A stretch of 64,000 bases of DNA from Zoogloea sp. (GTDB lineage Bacteria; Pseudomonadota; Gammaproteobacteria; Burkholderiales; Rhodocyclaceae): the NCBI RefSeq assembly GCF_023150065.1, contig NZ_JAKLLN010000002.1, positions 186,001 through 250,000 of the forward strand. The letters run 5' to 3'. Each line of letters opens with the position of its first letter. The stretch's first letter is position 1. Made by a program: the position numbers and the translations under genes. The notes under the pieces are model-generated. The model saw only the letters and a program-made list of their open reading frames with translations, was not told the DNA's origin and searched no databases. This document shows, piece by piece, positions 47,704 through 57,235 of the stretch.

Positions 47704-48135
47704 TTGAACGTCATTGAAGTCAGGCCGTCACGGCGCCTTGTTCTGCTTCTGGCAGGCGGGCATGCCCTGGCGGCTTTTTCATGTCTGTTTCTCCCGCAAT
47801 ACTGGCAGAGCTGGACGGGCTTCGGGCTTGTCGCCGTGTCGCTGCTCGGCGTCCTCCGCGCGAATCGAGGAGGACTGCCCCGGATAGGGCTTGGGGACGA
47901 TGGGCACCTGCAGTTCGCGCCAGGTCTTGCCAGCGATGAGGACATGGTCGCGATACTGCCCGCTACCGTGGTGAGTCATTCTGCGGTGTGGCTGGTGTGG
48001 CGCGAGGTGCAAGGCGGCCACGGTAGGGCGCTCCTGCTCCTGGAGGATCAGATGGCCCCGGCCGCGTGGCGCGAGTTCCAGGTGTGGTTGCGTCTTCGGG
48101 TTGCCGGGGCGATGTCGGTCTCCGGCGATCCGTGA
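47704..48135 (+). CDS. YgfX-like small membrane protein
   Basis: A 143-residue protein with two N-terminal hydrophobic helices (about 11-28 and 34-50) followed by a soluble beta-rich part with conserved Trp (WREVQ, WREFQVWLRLR). This layout resembles YgfX/CptA, the membrane partner of SdhE in enterobacteria; sdhE itself is not in the window. Start TTG 47704 has GGAGG nine bases upstream, and its GAGG lies in the loop of a GCACGG/CCGTGC hairpin (47685-47700). It is convergent with nadB, three bases apart. Confidence 0.7.
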   Translation: MNVIEVRPSRRLVLLLAGGHALAAFSCLFLPQYWQSWTGFGLVAVSLLGVLRANRGGLPRIGLGDDGHLQFAPGLASDEDMVAILPATVVSHSAVWLVWREVQGGHGRALLLLEDQMAPAAWREFQVWLRLRVAGAMSVSGDP

Positions 48136-48138
48136 ATC

Positions 48139-49725
48139 TCAGTTGCGGACCTTGCCCGGGCGAATCACGGTGTCCCTGGCCTTGGGCTGGGTTGCCGGAT
48201 AATCCCGGCTGAAATGCAGGCCGCGGCTTTCCTTGCGTTTCAATGCGCTGCGGACGATGAGGTCTGCGGTGACGACAAGGTTGCGCAGTTCGATCAGGTC
48301 GTTCGAGATGCGGAAATGGCTGTAGAACTCGTCGATTTCCCTGGCGAGCAGGCGGATGCGGTGCTGGGCGCGCTGGAGGCGCTTGTTGGTACGCACGATG
48401 CCCACGTAGTCCCACATGAAGCGACGCAATTCATCCCAGTTGTGGGAGATCACGATGGCTTCATCGGCATCCGTAACCCGGCTTTCGTCCCACTGGGGCA
48501 GGCTGTCCGGGCAGCGGCGGGGATTGTCCAGAATGTCGGCGGCGGCAGCCTCGCTGAAGACCAGGCATTCCAGCAGCGAATTGCTGGCCAGTCGATTGGC
48601 GCCGTGCAGGCCCGTACAGGCTGATTCGCCGACGGCATGCAGCCCGGGTACGTCGGTACGTGCCTGCAGATCGGTGACGATCCCGCCGCAGGAGTAGTGG
48701 GCGGCGGGGACGACAGGGATCGGCTGGCGGGTGATGTCGATGCCCAGTTCGGCGCAACGGGCCAGGATGTTCGGGAAGTGGGCTTCCAGAAAATCGGCCG
48801 GTTTGTGGCTGATGTCCAGGAAGACGCAGTCAAGACCGTGCTTCTTCATCTCGAAGTCGATCGCCCGGGCCACGACGTCCCGGGGGGCCAGTTCTTCCCG
48901 GGGGTCGTGTTCCGGCATGAAGCGCGAACCGTCGGGGCGGCGCAGCAGGCCGCCTTCGCCTCGAACGGCTTCAGAGATCAGGAAGGACTTGGCCTGGGGG
49001 TGATACAGACAGGTGGGGTGGAACTGGATGAACTCCATGTTCGCCACCCGGCATCCCGCGCGCCAGGCCATGGCAACCCCGTCGCCGGTGGCGGTGTCCG
49101 GGTTGGTGGTGTAGAGATAGACCTTGCCGGTGCCGCCGGTGGCGAGCACCGTGTGGGGGGCGGCAAAAGTACGGACCTCGTCGCTGGCGATGTCCAGCAC
49201 ATAGGCGCCAAGGCAGCCATCACCGGGTCTGCCGATCTTGTCGCCGACGATCAGGTCGACCGCAATGTGCTGCTCGAAAATCGAAATGTTCGGATGGGCC
49301 CGGACCTGCTCGGTCAGGGTGGCTTGTACCGCGGCCCCCGTGGCATCGGCCACATGAATGACCCGGCGCTGGCCATGGCCACCCTCCCGGGTGAGGTGAT
49401 AGCCGATCGAGGAGTTGGCGTCGGGGGTGAAGGGGACGCCGTGATCAATCAGCCAGCGTATCGCCTTGGGGCCGTTCTCGACGACGAAGCGGGTGGCCTT
49501 GTCGGAACATAGCCCGGCACCCGCGGTGTGCGTGTCGGCCACGTGGGCTTCGGTGCTGTCGGCCGGGTCGAGGACGGCGGCGATGCCTCCCTGGGCCCAG
49601 GCGCTGGCGCTGTCCTCCAGGGTTCGCTTGGTGATGAGGGCTACCTTGAGCTTGTCGGCAAGACGCAATGCGAGGGACTGTCCGGCAAGGCCGCTGCCCA
49701 GGATGAGGACATCGAAAGCGATCAC
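48139..49725 (-). CDS. nadB: L-aspartate oxidase
   Basis: FAD enzyme oxidising aspartate to iminoaspartate, first step of NAD synthesis. The 528-residue flavoprotein has the FAD loop [13 protein letters not shown] at the N-terminus, [12 protein letters not shown], and [15 protein letters not shown] with the substrate arginine. A C-terminal helical domain follows. I start at GTG 49725 because the flavin motif begins directly after it; no SD sequence is evident. It is divergent from rpoE. Confidence 0.96.
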   Translation of the reverse strand: MIAFDVLILGSGLAGQSLALRLADKLKVALITKRTLEDSASAWAQGGIAAVLDPADSTEAHVADTHTAGAGLCSDKATRFVVENGPKAIRWLIDHGVPFTPDANSSIGYHLTREGGHGQRRVIHVADATGAAVQATLTEQVRAHPNISIFEQHIAVDLIVGDKIGRPGDGCLGAYVLDIASDEVRTFAAPHTVLATGGTGKVYLYTTNPDTATGDGVAMAWRAGCRVANMEFIQFHPTCLYHPQAKSFLISEAVRGEGGLLRRPDGSRFMPEHDPREELAPRDVVARAIDFEMKKHGLDCVFLDISHKPADFLEAHFPNILARCAELGIDITRQPIPVVPAAHYSCGGIVTDLQARTDVPGLHAVGESACTGLHGANRLASNSLLECLVFSEAAAADILDNPRRCPDSLPQWDESRVTDADEAIVISHNWDELRRFMWDYVGIVRTNKRLQRAQHRIRLLAREIDEFYSHFRISNDLIELRNLVVTADLIVRSALKRKESRGLHFSRDYPATQPKARDTVIRPGKVRN

Positions 49726-49817
49726 TTCTGGAGTTGCCGCGAAGGGCGATATTACGGAGGGCCGACTATAGCATGGGCACTCCGCCGCGCTGAACGCCCA
49801 AGACCCTGCGTGTGACT

Positions 49818-49845
49818 GAACTATACGTGCGCCCTGCAGTCTAGC
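49818..49845 (+). promoter_or_regulatory. Sigma-E-type promoter of the rpoE operon
   Basis: GAACTA (49818-49823), exactly 16 bases, TCTAGC (49840-49845), against the sigma-E consensus GAACTT-N16-TCTGA. Autoregulation of rpoE from such a promoter is standard. A second element, CGCGG-TATACT-CCGCG (49875-49890), could be a housekeeping -10 inside a small palindrome. Confidence 0.65.
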
Positions 49846-49938
49846 GATTACTTCGGCGAGGAATGAGGATGTCTCGCGGTATACTCCGCGGTCGGTGACC
49901 GTCCCGGTCACGACTACGAAGGATCACGTTCCCCGACC

Positions 49939-50538
49939 ATGAGTGATCGCGAAATTGACCAGTTGCTGGTCGAGCGAGTGCAGCGTGGAGACAAGCAGGC
50001 GTTTGGGCTGCTCGTCTCCAAGTACCAGCGCAAGCTCGGCCGTCTGCTGTCGAGATTGATCCGGGATCCCGCCGAAGTGGAGGATGTTGCCCAGGAAACG
50101 TTCATCAAGGCCTACCGGGCCTTGCCGGCGTTCCGTGGTGACAGTGCTTTCTACACATGGCTGTACCGGATCGGGATCAACACTGCAAAGAATTACCTCG
50201 TGTCCCAAGGGCGCAGAGCCCCTACGTCCACGGATTTCGATTCCGAGGAGGCCGAAACCTTCGAGGAGGGCGATCAGCTTCGCGATATCAATACGCCTGA
50301 ACGGTTGCTGATGACAAAGCAGATCGGCGATACGGTGAATGTGGCCATGGAGGCCCTGCCCGAGGAGCTGAGGACTGCGATCGTGCTGCGAGAGATCGAA
50401 GGTTTGAGCTACGAAGAGATCGCCACGATCATGGAGTGCCCGATAGGCACGGTGCGTTCGCGGATTTTCCGCGCACGTGAAGCAATTTCAGAAAAGCTCA
50501 AGCCGTTGCTCGATACGGCTCCGAACAAGAGGTGGTAA
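49939..50538 (+). CDS. rpoE: RNA polymerase sigma factor RpoE (AlgU)
   Basis: Group 4 sigma factor for envelope stress. The 199-residue protein has sigma region 2 (FGLLVSKYQRKL...DVAQETFIKAYRAL...FYTWLYRI) and region 4 (ELRTAIVLREIEGLSYEEIA...GTVRSRIFRARE), as in AlgU/RpoE. It heads the operon rpoE-rseA-rseB-rseC-mucD, with its own anti-sigma factor four bases downstream. Confidence 0.98.
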   Translation: MSDREIDQLLVERVQRGDKQAFGLLVSKYQRKLGRLLSRLIRDPAEVEDVAQETFIKAYRALPAFRGDSAFYTWLYRIGINTAKNYLVSQGRRAPTSTDFDSEEAETFEEGDQLRDINTPERLLMTKQIGDTVNVAMEALPEELRTAIVLREIEGLSYEEIATIMECPIGTVRSRIFRAREAISEKLKPLLDTAPNKRW

Positions 50539-50542
50539 GACG

Positions 50543-51076
50543 ATGAAAGAGAAAGTTTCTGCCCTGCTGGATGGCGCCCTCGACGAGGCGGCATCTGCCC
50601 GCATGCTGGACTCCCTGAAACGGGATGGTGGCTTGCGGCGGGAATGGGATCACTACAGTCTTATCGGAGATGTGTTGCGGGATGAGCCGGTGATGTCGGC
50701 AGATTTTACGAGCCGCCTCATGCTGCGGCTGGACGATGAGCCTACCGTGCTGGCTCCGGCCCGCGTCGAGCCCCGTTCCGGCTGGGCTCGTCACTTCATG
50801 CCGATCGCCGCGTCGGTGATGGGCGTGGCTGCCGTCGGCTGGGTGGCCATGACGCTCAATGCGCCCGGGTCGGCATCGACTCCGCTGGCTGCGCTCAAGA
50901 AGCCGGTTCCCGCCGTTGCGGTTGCCGATGCATCGAAGTCGGCCCGGCTTGTGGCCGCCGAGCCTTCCGAGCGTGAATACCTGATCGCCCACCAGGCGAT
51001 GGCGCCCTCCGCCGCCATGCCGGGGGTCGCGTTGTATGTGCGCTCCGTTTCCGATACGCGAGTGGCCGGCGAGTGA
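50543..51076 (+). CDS. rseA: Anti-sigma-E factor RseA (MucA)
   Basis: Membrane anti-sigma factor, 177 residues. The N-terminal 80 residues (KEKVSALLDGALDE) bind sigma-E in the cytoplasm; one transmembrane helix (about 86-106) is followed by a periplasmic tail that regulated proteolysis targets. It overlaps the rseB start by one base (TGATG). Confidence 0.93.
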   Translation: MKEKVSALLDGALDEAASARMLDSLKRDGGLRREWDHYSLIGDVLRDEPVMSADFTSRLMLRLDDEPTVLAPARVEPRSGWARHFMPIAASVMGVAAVGWVAMTLNAPGSASTPLAALKKPVPAVAVADASKSARLVAAEPSEREYLIAHQAMAPSAAMPGVALYVRSVSDTRVAGE

Positions 51077-52041
51077 TGACGCGCTTCCTGTGCGCCCTGG
51101 CGCTTGTTTTTGCCGGTTGCGGACCGGCGCTGGCCCAGGTGCCCAATGATCCCCTGAGCTGGCTCGGACGGATTTCCAGCGCGGCGCACAAACTCAACTA
51201 CACGGGTACCTTCACCTATCAGAGCGGCAAGCACATGGAAACGTCGCGCATCACCCATCTGGTGGATGCCAATGGCGAGTACGAGAAGCTTGAGGCGCTG
51301 GATGGCAGCCCGCGGGAGGTGGTGCGCAACAATGACGAGGTCCAGTGCTTTCTCCCGGAACAGAAGCTGCTGATCGTCGATCAGTTTGGTGCCCGGCGCA
51401 GCTTTCCAGCACGTCTGCCCCAGTCTCCCAGCGCGCTCGCCGAGAACTACCGGATCCGCAAGGGTGAGGTTTCGCGAATTGCCGGGATGGAAAGCCAGCA
51501 GATCATTCTGGAGCCCCGGGACGACATGCGCTTTGGCCATCACCTGTGGGCCGACGTGGCGACGGGGCTGTTGCTGCGTGCCCGCCTGATGAGTGAGAAA
51601 GGCGACAGCATTGAGCAGTTCGTGTTCACCGAGGTGCAGATCGGTGCGCCCTTCGACAAGGAGAAAGTCCGCTCCCGCTTTACCCGTTCCGCAGACTGGA
51701 AGGTGGTGAATGCCCGGGGGAGCGATGTCAGGATCGAGGACATCGGCTGGGTCTTCAAACACTCCATTCCAGGCTTCCGGCAGGTCGTTTCGGTGGCGCG
51801 CCAGGCGCGCAAGGAGCGGGGGGAGGCGTATCACGTCGTGTTCTCCGACGGGCTCGCCGCCATCTCGGTGTTCATCGAGCCGGAGTCGGGCAAGGGGGTG
51901 GCCCAGAGTGGCCTGAGCGCGTCCGGCTCCTTCAACATCTTCCGGCGTACCGTCGCGGATCACCGGATAACGGCACTCGGCGAGGTTCCCGCCCAGGCAC
52001 TGGTGCGGATCGCCGACGGCGTGGAAATGCGGAAGCGGTGA
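51076..52041 (+). CDS. rseB: Periplasmic regulator RseB (MucB)
   Basis: Binds the RseA periplasmic domain and protects it from proteolysis until mislocalised envelope components displace it. The 321-residue protein has a signal peptide (MTRFLCALALVFAGCGPALA), then the MucB/RseB N-domain (NYTGTFTYQSG...) and C-domain. A Cys at the end of the signal peptide looks lipobox-like, but Phe at -3 and cleavage after ALA argue for a soluble protein. A GTG at 51073 is an alternative start. Confidence 0.93.
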   Translation: MTRFLCALALVFAGCGPALAQVPNDPLSWLGRISSAAHKLNYTGTFTYQSGKHMETSRITHLVDANGEYEKLEALDGSPREVVRNNDEVQCFLPEQKLLIVDQFGARRSFPARLPQSPSALAENYRIRKGEVSRIAGMESQQIILEPRDDMRFGHHLWADVATGLLLRARLMSEKGDSIEQFVFTEVQIGAPFDKEKVRSRFTRSADWKVVNARGSDVRIEDIGWVFKHSIPGFRQVVSVARQARKERGEAYHVVFSDGLAAISVFIEPESGKGVAQSGLSASGSFNIFRRTVADHRITALGEVPAQALVRIADGVEMRKR

Positions 52042-52493
52042 TGCGTGCGCAGGGCGTGGTGAGTCGTGTCGAGGGTGATCATGTGTGGGTCGAGGTTTCT
52101 GTCTCCGGTGGTTGCGGGCGCTGTCATGAGGCTGGTGGCTGCGGTGGCGTGAATATCGCCCGGCCCTTAGGCAAGGCGCTCCGCGAGTTGCGGCTACGTA
52201 ATGATGTCGATGCCCTGCCCGGTGATCGGGTGAGCGTCATCGTGGATGACGCTGTTCCCCTCAGGGCTGCTTTGCTTACCTACGGAGCGCCCGTTGTCGG
52301 GGTGCTCGTGGGCGCCGCGCTGGGTACTTCGCTGGCGGCGGATGGCAATCCTGATCTATTGGCAGCGCTGGGCGCGGGTGCGGGCGGTGTGCTGATGTAT
52401 CTCTTTGGGCGTGCCCGCAGCGGGGGGGGCGGAGCTGTCCCCATGAAGATCGAGCGCGTTGCCGGCCCGTCGGCCGGAGGTTGTGGCCGATGA
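52041..52493 (+). CDS. rseC: SoxR-reducing/RseC-family protein
   Basis: A 150-residue inner membrane protein of the RseC/MucC family. The N-terminal part has Cys 25, Cys 28 and Cys 34 (CGRCHEAGGC), consistent with a redox or Fe-S site; two transmembrane helices follow (about 77-95 and 107-125). Its role in sigma-E control is minor and positive in E. coli. It overlaps rseB by one base and degP by four. Confidence 0.9.
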   Translation: MRAQGVVSRVEGDHVWVEVSVSGGCGRCHEAGGCGGVNIARPLGKALRELRLRNDVDALPGDRVSVIVDDAVPLRAALLTYGAPVVGVLVGAALGTSLAADGNPDLLAALGAGAGGVLMYLFGRARSGGGGAVPMKIERVAGPSAGGCGR

Positions 52494-53929
52494 TCGCTTC
52501 CCTGTTTGTGCGAGTGGCCTCACGCGGCCTGACGGTGCTCTTCTGTGTGGCCTTGTCTGCGCCGGTCGCTGCACGGGATCTTCCCGATTTTGCCGGGCTG
52601 GCCGAGCGCCAGGGGGCAGCAGTGGTCAATATCAGCACCACCCAGGCCATGCGGCAGGCACGTCCGGGTATCCCCAGCCTGGAAGAGGACGACCCCATGT
52701 TCGACTTCTTCCGCCGCTTTGTGCCGCGTCATCCGGGGGCTCCCCGGGGGAGCGAGCCGGATAACCGCTCCCTGGGGTCGGGCTTCATCGTGTCTGCCGA
52801 TGGCCACATCCTGACCAATGCCCACGTGGTGGACGGTGCCGACGAGATCATCGTCAAACTGACCGACAAGCGGGAGTTTCGGGCGCGGGTCATGGGAACC
52901 GATGCCCGTACCGATCTGGCCCTGCTGAAGATCGAGGCGACAGGCTTGCCCCGAGTGAGCCTGGGGGATCCATCGAAGCTGCGTGTGGGGGACTGGGTGG
53001 TGGCCATCGGCTCGCCCTTCGGTTTCGAGAATTCAGTGACTGCAGGGATTGTCAGTGCCAAGGGGCGCTCCCTGCCTCAGGAGAATTTCGTCCCCTTCAT
53101 TCAGACTGACGTGGCCATCAACCCCGGAAACTCCGGCGGCCCCCTCTTCAACATGAAGGGGGAGGTGGTGGGGATCAATTCCCAGATCTACAGTCGCACG
53201 GGGGGCTTCATGGGCCTGTCCTTTGCGATCCCCATTGATGTGGCGATGAACGTGCAGGAGCAGCTCCGGGTTGCGGGCCGCGTCCAGCGTGGCCGGGTGG
53301 GCGTGGTCATCCAGGAGGTTTCCCGTGATCTGGCGGACAGCTTCAGGTTGGGCAAGCCCGCTGGTGCGCTGGTCAGTTCCGTCGAGAAGGGCAGTCCGGC
53401 GGACAAGGCGGGCTTCGAGCAGGGCGATATCGTTTTGAGTTTTGATGGCCGTGCAGTGGATGTGTCGGCTGATCTTCCGCGGCTGGTTGGCGGGACGCGC
53501 CCGGGAAGCAAGGTGCCGGTTCAGGTCTGGCGCAAGGGAGGGGTCAAGACCCTGACCGTGCTCGTGGCCGAACTGCCCGAGGAGAAGCCGCGCAAGGTGG
53601 CAGCACGCCTGCCCAAGCCGGAGCCGGCATCGCCCAACAAGCTCGGGATCACGGTGGTTGAGCCCAACGCCGAACAGCGTCGGGATGGGCGTTTTGCGGC
53701 GGGCGGAGTGGTGGTGGAGGCCCTGCGCAGCGCTTCGGCCCGGGCCTCCGAGATCCAGACAGGTGACGGGATTCTCGCTCTGGTCAGCAAGGGGGTGCGT
53801 ATCGAGACCCGCTCCGTGGAGCAGTTCAATCGGGCTGTGGCGGGCCTGGATGCCGGTCAGGCGGTAACCCTGCTGGTCGTGCGCGGCGACGTACAGACTT
53901 TCGTGCCGGTGCGTTCCCTTGAGCGCTGA
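52490..53929 (+). CDS. mucD: Periplasmic serine protease MucD/DegP
   Basis: HtrA-family protease and chaperone that degrades misfolded envelope proteins. The 479-residue protein has a signal peptide to about residue 28, catalytic triad His 112 (TNAHVV), Asp 142 (RTDLALL) and Ser 215 (GNSGGPL), and two PDZ domains (about 275-365 and 395-475). The linker between the PDZ domains is basic. Being in the rpoE operon it is the MucD type. The glutaredoxin-like gene starts 11 bases inside its end. Confidence 0.96.
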   Translation: MIASLFVRVASRGLTVLFCVALSAPVAARDLPDFAGLAERQGAAVVNISTTQAMRQARPGIPSLEEDDPMFDFFRRFVPRHPGAPRGSEPDNRSLGSGFIVSADGHILTNAHVVDGADEIIVKLTDKREFRARVMGTDARTDLALLKIEATGLPRVSLGDPSKLRVGDWVVAIGSPFGFENSVTAGIVSAKGRSLPQENFVPFIQTDVAINPGNSGGPLFNMKGEVVGINSQIYSRTGGFMGLSFAIPIDVAMNVQEQLRVAGRVQRGRVGVVIQEVSRDLADSFRLGKPAGALVSSVEKGSPADKAGFEQGDIVLSFDGRAVDVSADLPRLVGGTRPGSKVPVQVWRKGGVKTLTVLVAELPEEKPRKVAARLPKPEPASPNKLGITVVEPNAEQRRDGRFAAGGVVVEALRSASARASEIQTGDGILALVSKGVRIETRSVEQFNRAVAGLDAGQAVTLLVVRGDVQTFVPVRSLER

Positions 53930-54170
53930 TCGTGAACTCACCGTGTTGAGCCGGGAGTGGTGCCATTTGTGCCACGAACTGCTCGATGCCCTCAGGCCCC
54001 TGCAGGACGAGCTGGGTTTTCGGGTGACTGTGGTGGACGTGGATGCCCACGAGGCACTTGAGGCTCGATGGAGCGAGTGGGTGCCGGTGGTGCTCGATGG
54101 CGAGACCGAGATCTGCCACCACTTCCTTGATGAATCTGCCGTTCGTGCTCATTTCCAGCGTATCGGTTAG
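53919..54170 (+). CDS. Glutaredoxin-like protein
   Basis: An 83-residue thioredoxin-fold protein of the DUF836/glutaredoxin-2-like group. [14 protein letters not shown] places the redox CxxC at Cys 15 and Cys 18; [13 protein letters not shown] supplies the cis-Pro loop. The start is TTG 53919, overlapping mucD; a later start would remove the first strand. It ends the sigma-E operon before a terminator. Confidence 0.88.
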   Translation: MSADRELTVLSREWCHLCHELLDALRPLQDELGFRVTVVDVDAHEALEARWSEWVPVVLDGETEICHHFLDESAVRAHFQRIG

Positions 54171-54205
54171 AATGCAAGTCTTTGCCAGGCAAACAAAATT
54201 TATCA

Positions 54206-54228
54206 GGGTGCCCTCCGGCACCCTTTTT
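54206..54228 (+). terminator. Terminator/attenuator hairpin directly before lepA
   Basis: GGGTGCC (54206-54212), loop CTCC, GGCACCC (54217-54223), then five T (54224-54228). It is a textbook intrinsic terminator, but lepA can start only 2 bases (54230) or 11 bases (54239) later. It therefore either ends the rpoE operon at the very edge of lepA or acts as an attenuator in the lepA leader. Confidence 0.88.
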
Positions 54229-54238
54229 CATGGCCCAC

Positions 54239-56035
54239 ATGCAACACATCAGAAACTTCTCGATCATTGCCCATATCGACCACGGTAAATCCACCCTGGC
54301 CGACCGGATCATCCAGCTGTGTGGCGGCCTCTCCGCCCGGGAGATGGAGAGTCAGGTTCTCGACTCGATGGATATCGAGCGTGAGCGTGGCATCACCATC
54401 AAGGCCCAGACGGCAGCGTTGAGCTACCGCGCCAAGGATGGTCAGATCTATAACCTCAACCTCATCGACACCCCGGGGCACGTGGACTTTTCGTATGAAG
54501 TCTCCCGCTCCCTTGCCGCCTGCGAAGGCGGGTTGCTGGTGGTGGATGCCTCTCAGGGCGTTGAGGCCCAGACCGTGGCCAACTGCTACACGGCGCTGGA
54601 GCAGGGCGTGGAGGTGGTGCCGGTCCTGAACAAGATGGACCTGCCCCAGGCCAACCCGGACGGCGCCAAGCAGGAGATCGAGGACGTGATCGGGATCGAC
54701 GCGACCGATGCGATTCCGTGTTCGGCCAAGACCGGCATGGGCGTCGAGGACATCCTTGAGGCTGTGATTGCCCGCATCCCGCCGCCCAAGGGGGATCCGG
54801 AAGCACCTCTCAAGGCCCTGATCATCGACTCGTGGTTCGACAACTACGTGGGTGTGGTGATGCTGGTGCGGGTGGTCGATGGCGTGCTCAAGCCCAAGGA
54901 CAAGATTCTCTTCATGTCCAACGGCAACCAGCACCTGTGCGAGCAGGTTGGCGTGTTTACCCCCAAGTCCTTGCAGCGCGACTCGCTGTCCGCCGGCCAG
55001 GTGGGCTTCATCATCGCCGGCATCAAGGAGCTGAAGTCCGCCAAGGTGGGTGACACCATCACCCTGGCCAACCGCAAGGCCGAGCAGCCGCTGGCCGGCT
55101 TCAAGGAGATCAAGCCGCAGGTGTTCGCCGGTCTGTATCCGGTGGAGTCGAACGAATACGACCAGCTGCGCGAATCGCTTGAAAAGCTGCGTCTCAACGA
55201 CGCGTCCCTGCAGTTCGAGCCCGAAGTTTCCCAGGCCCTGGGTTTCGGTTTCCGCTGTGGCTTCCTTGGCCTGCTCCACATGGAGATCGTCCAGGAGCGC
55301 CTGGAGCGGGAGTTCGACATGAACCTCATCACCACGGCGCCCACCGTGGTCTACGAGGTGCTCATGAAGGACGGCACGGTCGAGCAGATCTCCAACCCGT
55401 CGCGACTGCCGGATCTCTCCAAGGTCGAGGAGGTGCGGGAGCCGATCATCAAGGCGATCATCTTCCTGCCCCAGGAGTACGTGGGTTCGGTGATCACCCT
55501 GTGCAACCAGAAGCGCGGTGCCCAGGTGGACATGCTCTACCACGGTCGGCAGGTGCAGCTGATCTACGACATGCCGATGAACGAAGTCGTGATGGACTTC
55601 TTCGACAAGCTGAAGTCCGTGTCGCGGGGCTATGCCTCCCTCGACTATGAGTTCAAGGAATATCGCGCTGCCGATCTGGTCAAGCTCGATGTGCTGGTGT
55701 CCAGCGAGAAGGTGGATGCGCTGTCCATCATCGTGCACCGGGCCAACTCCCAGTATCGTGGCCGCGAGCTGGTGGCCAAGCTGCGCGAGCTGATCCCGCG
55801 CCAGATGTTCGACGTGGCCATCCAGGCAGCCATCGGCTCGAACATCGTGGCCCGCGAGACCATCAAGGCGCTGCGCAAGAACGTGCTGGCCAAGTGCTAT
55901 GGCGGTGACATCACGCGGAAGAAGAAGCTCCTCGAGAAGCAGAAAGAGGGCAAGAAGCGGATGAAGCAGGTGGGTAACGTGGAGATTCCGCAGGAAGCCT
56001 TCCTGGCTGTGCTGCGGGTCGACGAAGGTAAATAA
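54239..56035 (+). CDS. lepA: Elongation factor 4 (LepA)
   Basis: Ribosome-associated GTPase that promotes back-translocation or assists initiation. The 598-residue protein has G1 [23 protein letters not shown] and NKMD GTPase motifs, EF-G-like domains and the LepA C-terminal domain ending in [18 protein letters not shown] 54239 ([10 protein letters not shown]) matches homologues; ATG 54230 would add three residues. No SD sequence is visible, and the preceding hairpin loop CTCC could even pair with one. lepB follows, as in E. coli. Confidence 0.97.
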   Translation: MQHIRNFSIIAHIDHGKSTLADRIIQLCGGLSAREMESQVLDSMDIERERGITIKAQTAALSYRAKDGQIYNLNLIDTPGHVDFSYEVSRSLAACEGGLLVVDASQGVEAQTVANCYTALEQGVEVVPVLNKMDLPQANPDGAKQEIEDVIGIDATDAIPCSAKTGMGVEDILEAVIARIPPPKGDPEAPLKALIIDSWFDNYVGVVMLVRVVDGVLKPKDKILFMSNGNQHLCEQVGVFTPKSLQRDSLSAGQVGFIIAGIKELKSAKVGDTITLANRKAEQPLAGFKEIKPQVFAGLYPVESNEYDQLRESLEKLRLNDASLQFEPEVSQALGFGFRCGFLGLLHMEIVQERLEREFDMNLITTAPTVVYEVLMKDGTVEQISNPSRLPDLSKVEEVREPIIKAIIFLPQEYVGSVITLCNQKRGAQVDMLYHGRQVQLIYDMPMNEVVMDFFDKLKSVSRGYASLDYEFKEYRAADLVKLDVLVSSEKVDALSIIVHRANSQYRGRELVAKLRELIPRQMFDVAIQAAIGSNIVARETIKALRKNVLAKCYGGDITRKKKLLEKQKEGKKRMKQVGNVEIPQEAFLAVLRVDEGK

Positions 56036-56065
56036 GCCGGAGTATCCGGCAGCAGGAGTGCGTGC

Positions 56066-56854
56066 GTGAATTTCGCCCTGATTCTTTTCGGCTTGCTGGT
56101 CGTGAGTGGCGCCCTGTGGGCCTTAGACCGATTTGTTGCAAGCAAGCGGCGTTCGGTGGGCGCCAAGTCGCCCTGGTGGGTGGAGTACGGAGCCAGCTTT
56201 TTTCCGGTGATCCTGGTGGTCTTCTGTCTGCGCTCGTTTGTCGTCGAGCCCTTCAAGATTCCTTCCGGCTCGATGATTCCGACCCTGCTGGTGGGCGACT
56301 TCATCCTCGTCAACAAATGGACTTACGGCATCCGCCTGCCGGTCATCAACAAGAAGGTCATCGAGGTGAATCAGCCCAAGCGTGGCGACGTCATGGTCTT
56401 CCGCTTTCCGGCCGATCCGTCCCTCGACTACATCAAGCGTGTGGTCGGCCTGCCCGGCGACAAGGTCGAGTACATCGACAAGAAGCTCAGCGTGAATGGT
56501 GTGGCCATGACCCAGCGCGAGGAGGGCGATTACCTCCACGCCGATCGCCTCTACTATTCGCCGCGCCGGGCCGAGAAGCTGGGTGAGGTCGAGCACAGCA
56601 TCATCGTGGAAAATGACGCACCTGCCTTCGTTTCGCAGATTACCCAGTACGCTTACCGCGACAACTGCACCTATACTAGCCGTGGCGTGAGCTGCACGGT
56701 GCCCGACGGCCATTACTTCATGATGGGTGACAACCGGGACGGGAGCTTCGACAGCCGTGGCTGGGGCTTTGTACCCGAGCAGAATATCGTCGGTAAGGCA
56801 TTTTTCATCTGGTTCAATTTCAGCGACCTGAAACGCATCGGCAGCTTCCATTGA
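56066..56854 (+). CDS. lepB: Signal peptidase I
   Basis: Removes signal peptides from exported proteins. The 262-residue enzyme has two N-terminal transmembrane helices, catalytic Ser 69 in IPSGSMIPTL and general base Lys 124 in YIKRVVGLPGD. GDNRDGSFDSRGWGFV is the conserved C-terminal box. The start is GTG 56066 with AGGAG upstream. Confidence 0.97.
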   Translation: MNFALILFGLLVVSGALWALDRFVASKRRSVGAKSPWWVEYGASFFPVILVVFCLRSFVVEPFKIPSGSMIPTLLVGDFILVNKWTYGIRLPVINKKVIEVNQPKRGDVMVFRFPADPSLDYIKRVVGLPGDKVEYIDKKLSVNGVAMTQREEGDYLHADRLYYSPRRAEKLGEVEHSIIVENDAPAFVSQITQYAYRDNCTYTSRGVSCTVPDGHYFMMGDNRDGSFDSRGWGFVPEQNIVGKAFFIWFNFSDLKRIGSFH

Positions 56855-56856
56855 TC

Positions 56857-57225
56857 ATGACGCGAAAAAGTCAGTCTGGCCTCAGCCTCATTGGTGTGAT
56901 GTTTGTAGGCGCCATAGTCGGTTCGCTCCTCCTCGTGGGCCTGAAGTTGGTGCCGGTATTGACCGAGTATTACGGTGTGAAGCGCTCAATATATGCGGTC
57001 GCCAGCGAAGCGGACCCGCAAAACGCCAGCGTACCCCAGTTGCGCAATGCGTTTACCAAGCGTGCCACCGTGGACGACATCACCAGCATTTCGGCTTCCG
57101 ACCTCGACATTACCAAGGAAGATGGCCGGATCGTGATTTCAGTCGATTACTCCCGCAAGGTCCACCTGTTTTCCAACGTGAGCCTGGTCATCGATTTCTC
57201 AGCGACCACCGGGTCTTCCCGTTGA
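56857..57225 (+). CDS. DUF4845 membrane protein
   Basis: A 122-residue protein with one N-terminal transmembrane helix (about 10-30) after a basic start ([10 protein letters not shown]) that resembles a pilin-like leader, then a small periplasmic domain. It is regularly found between lepB and rnc in betaproteobacteria; its function is unknown. ATG 56857 lies just past the lepB stop. Confidence 0.88.
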   Translation: MTRKSQSGLSLIGVMFVGAIVGSLLLVGLKLVPVLTEYYGVKRSIYAVASEADPQNASVPQLRNAFTKRATVDDITSISASDLDITKEDGRIVISVDYSRKVHLFSNVSLVIDFSATTGSSR

Positions 57226-57235
57226 TCCGACCGAC

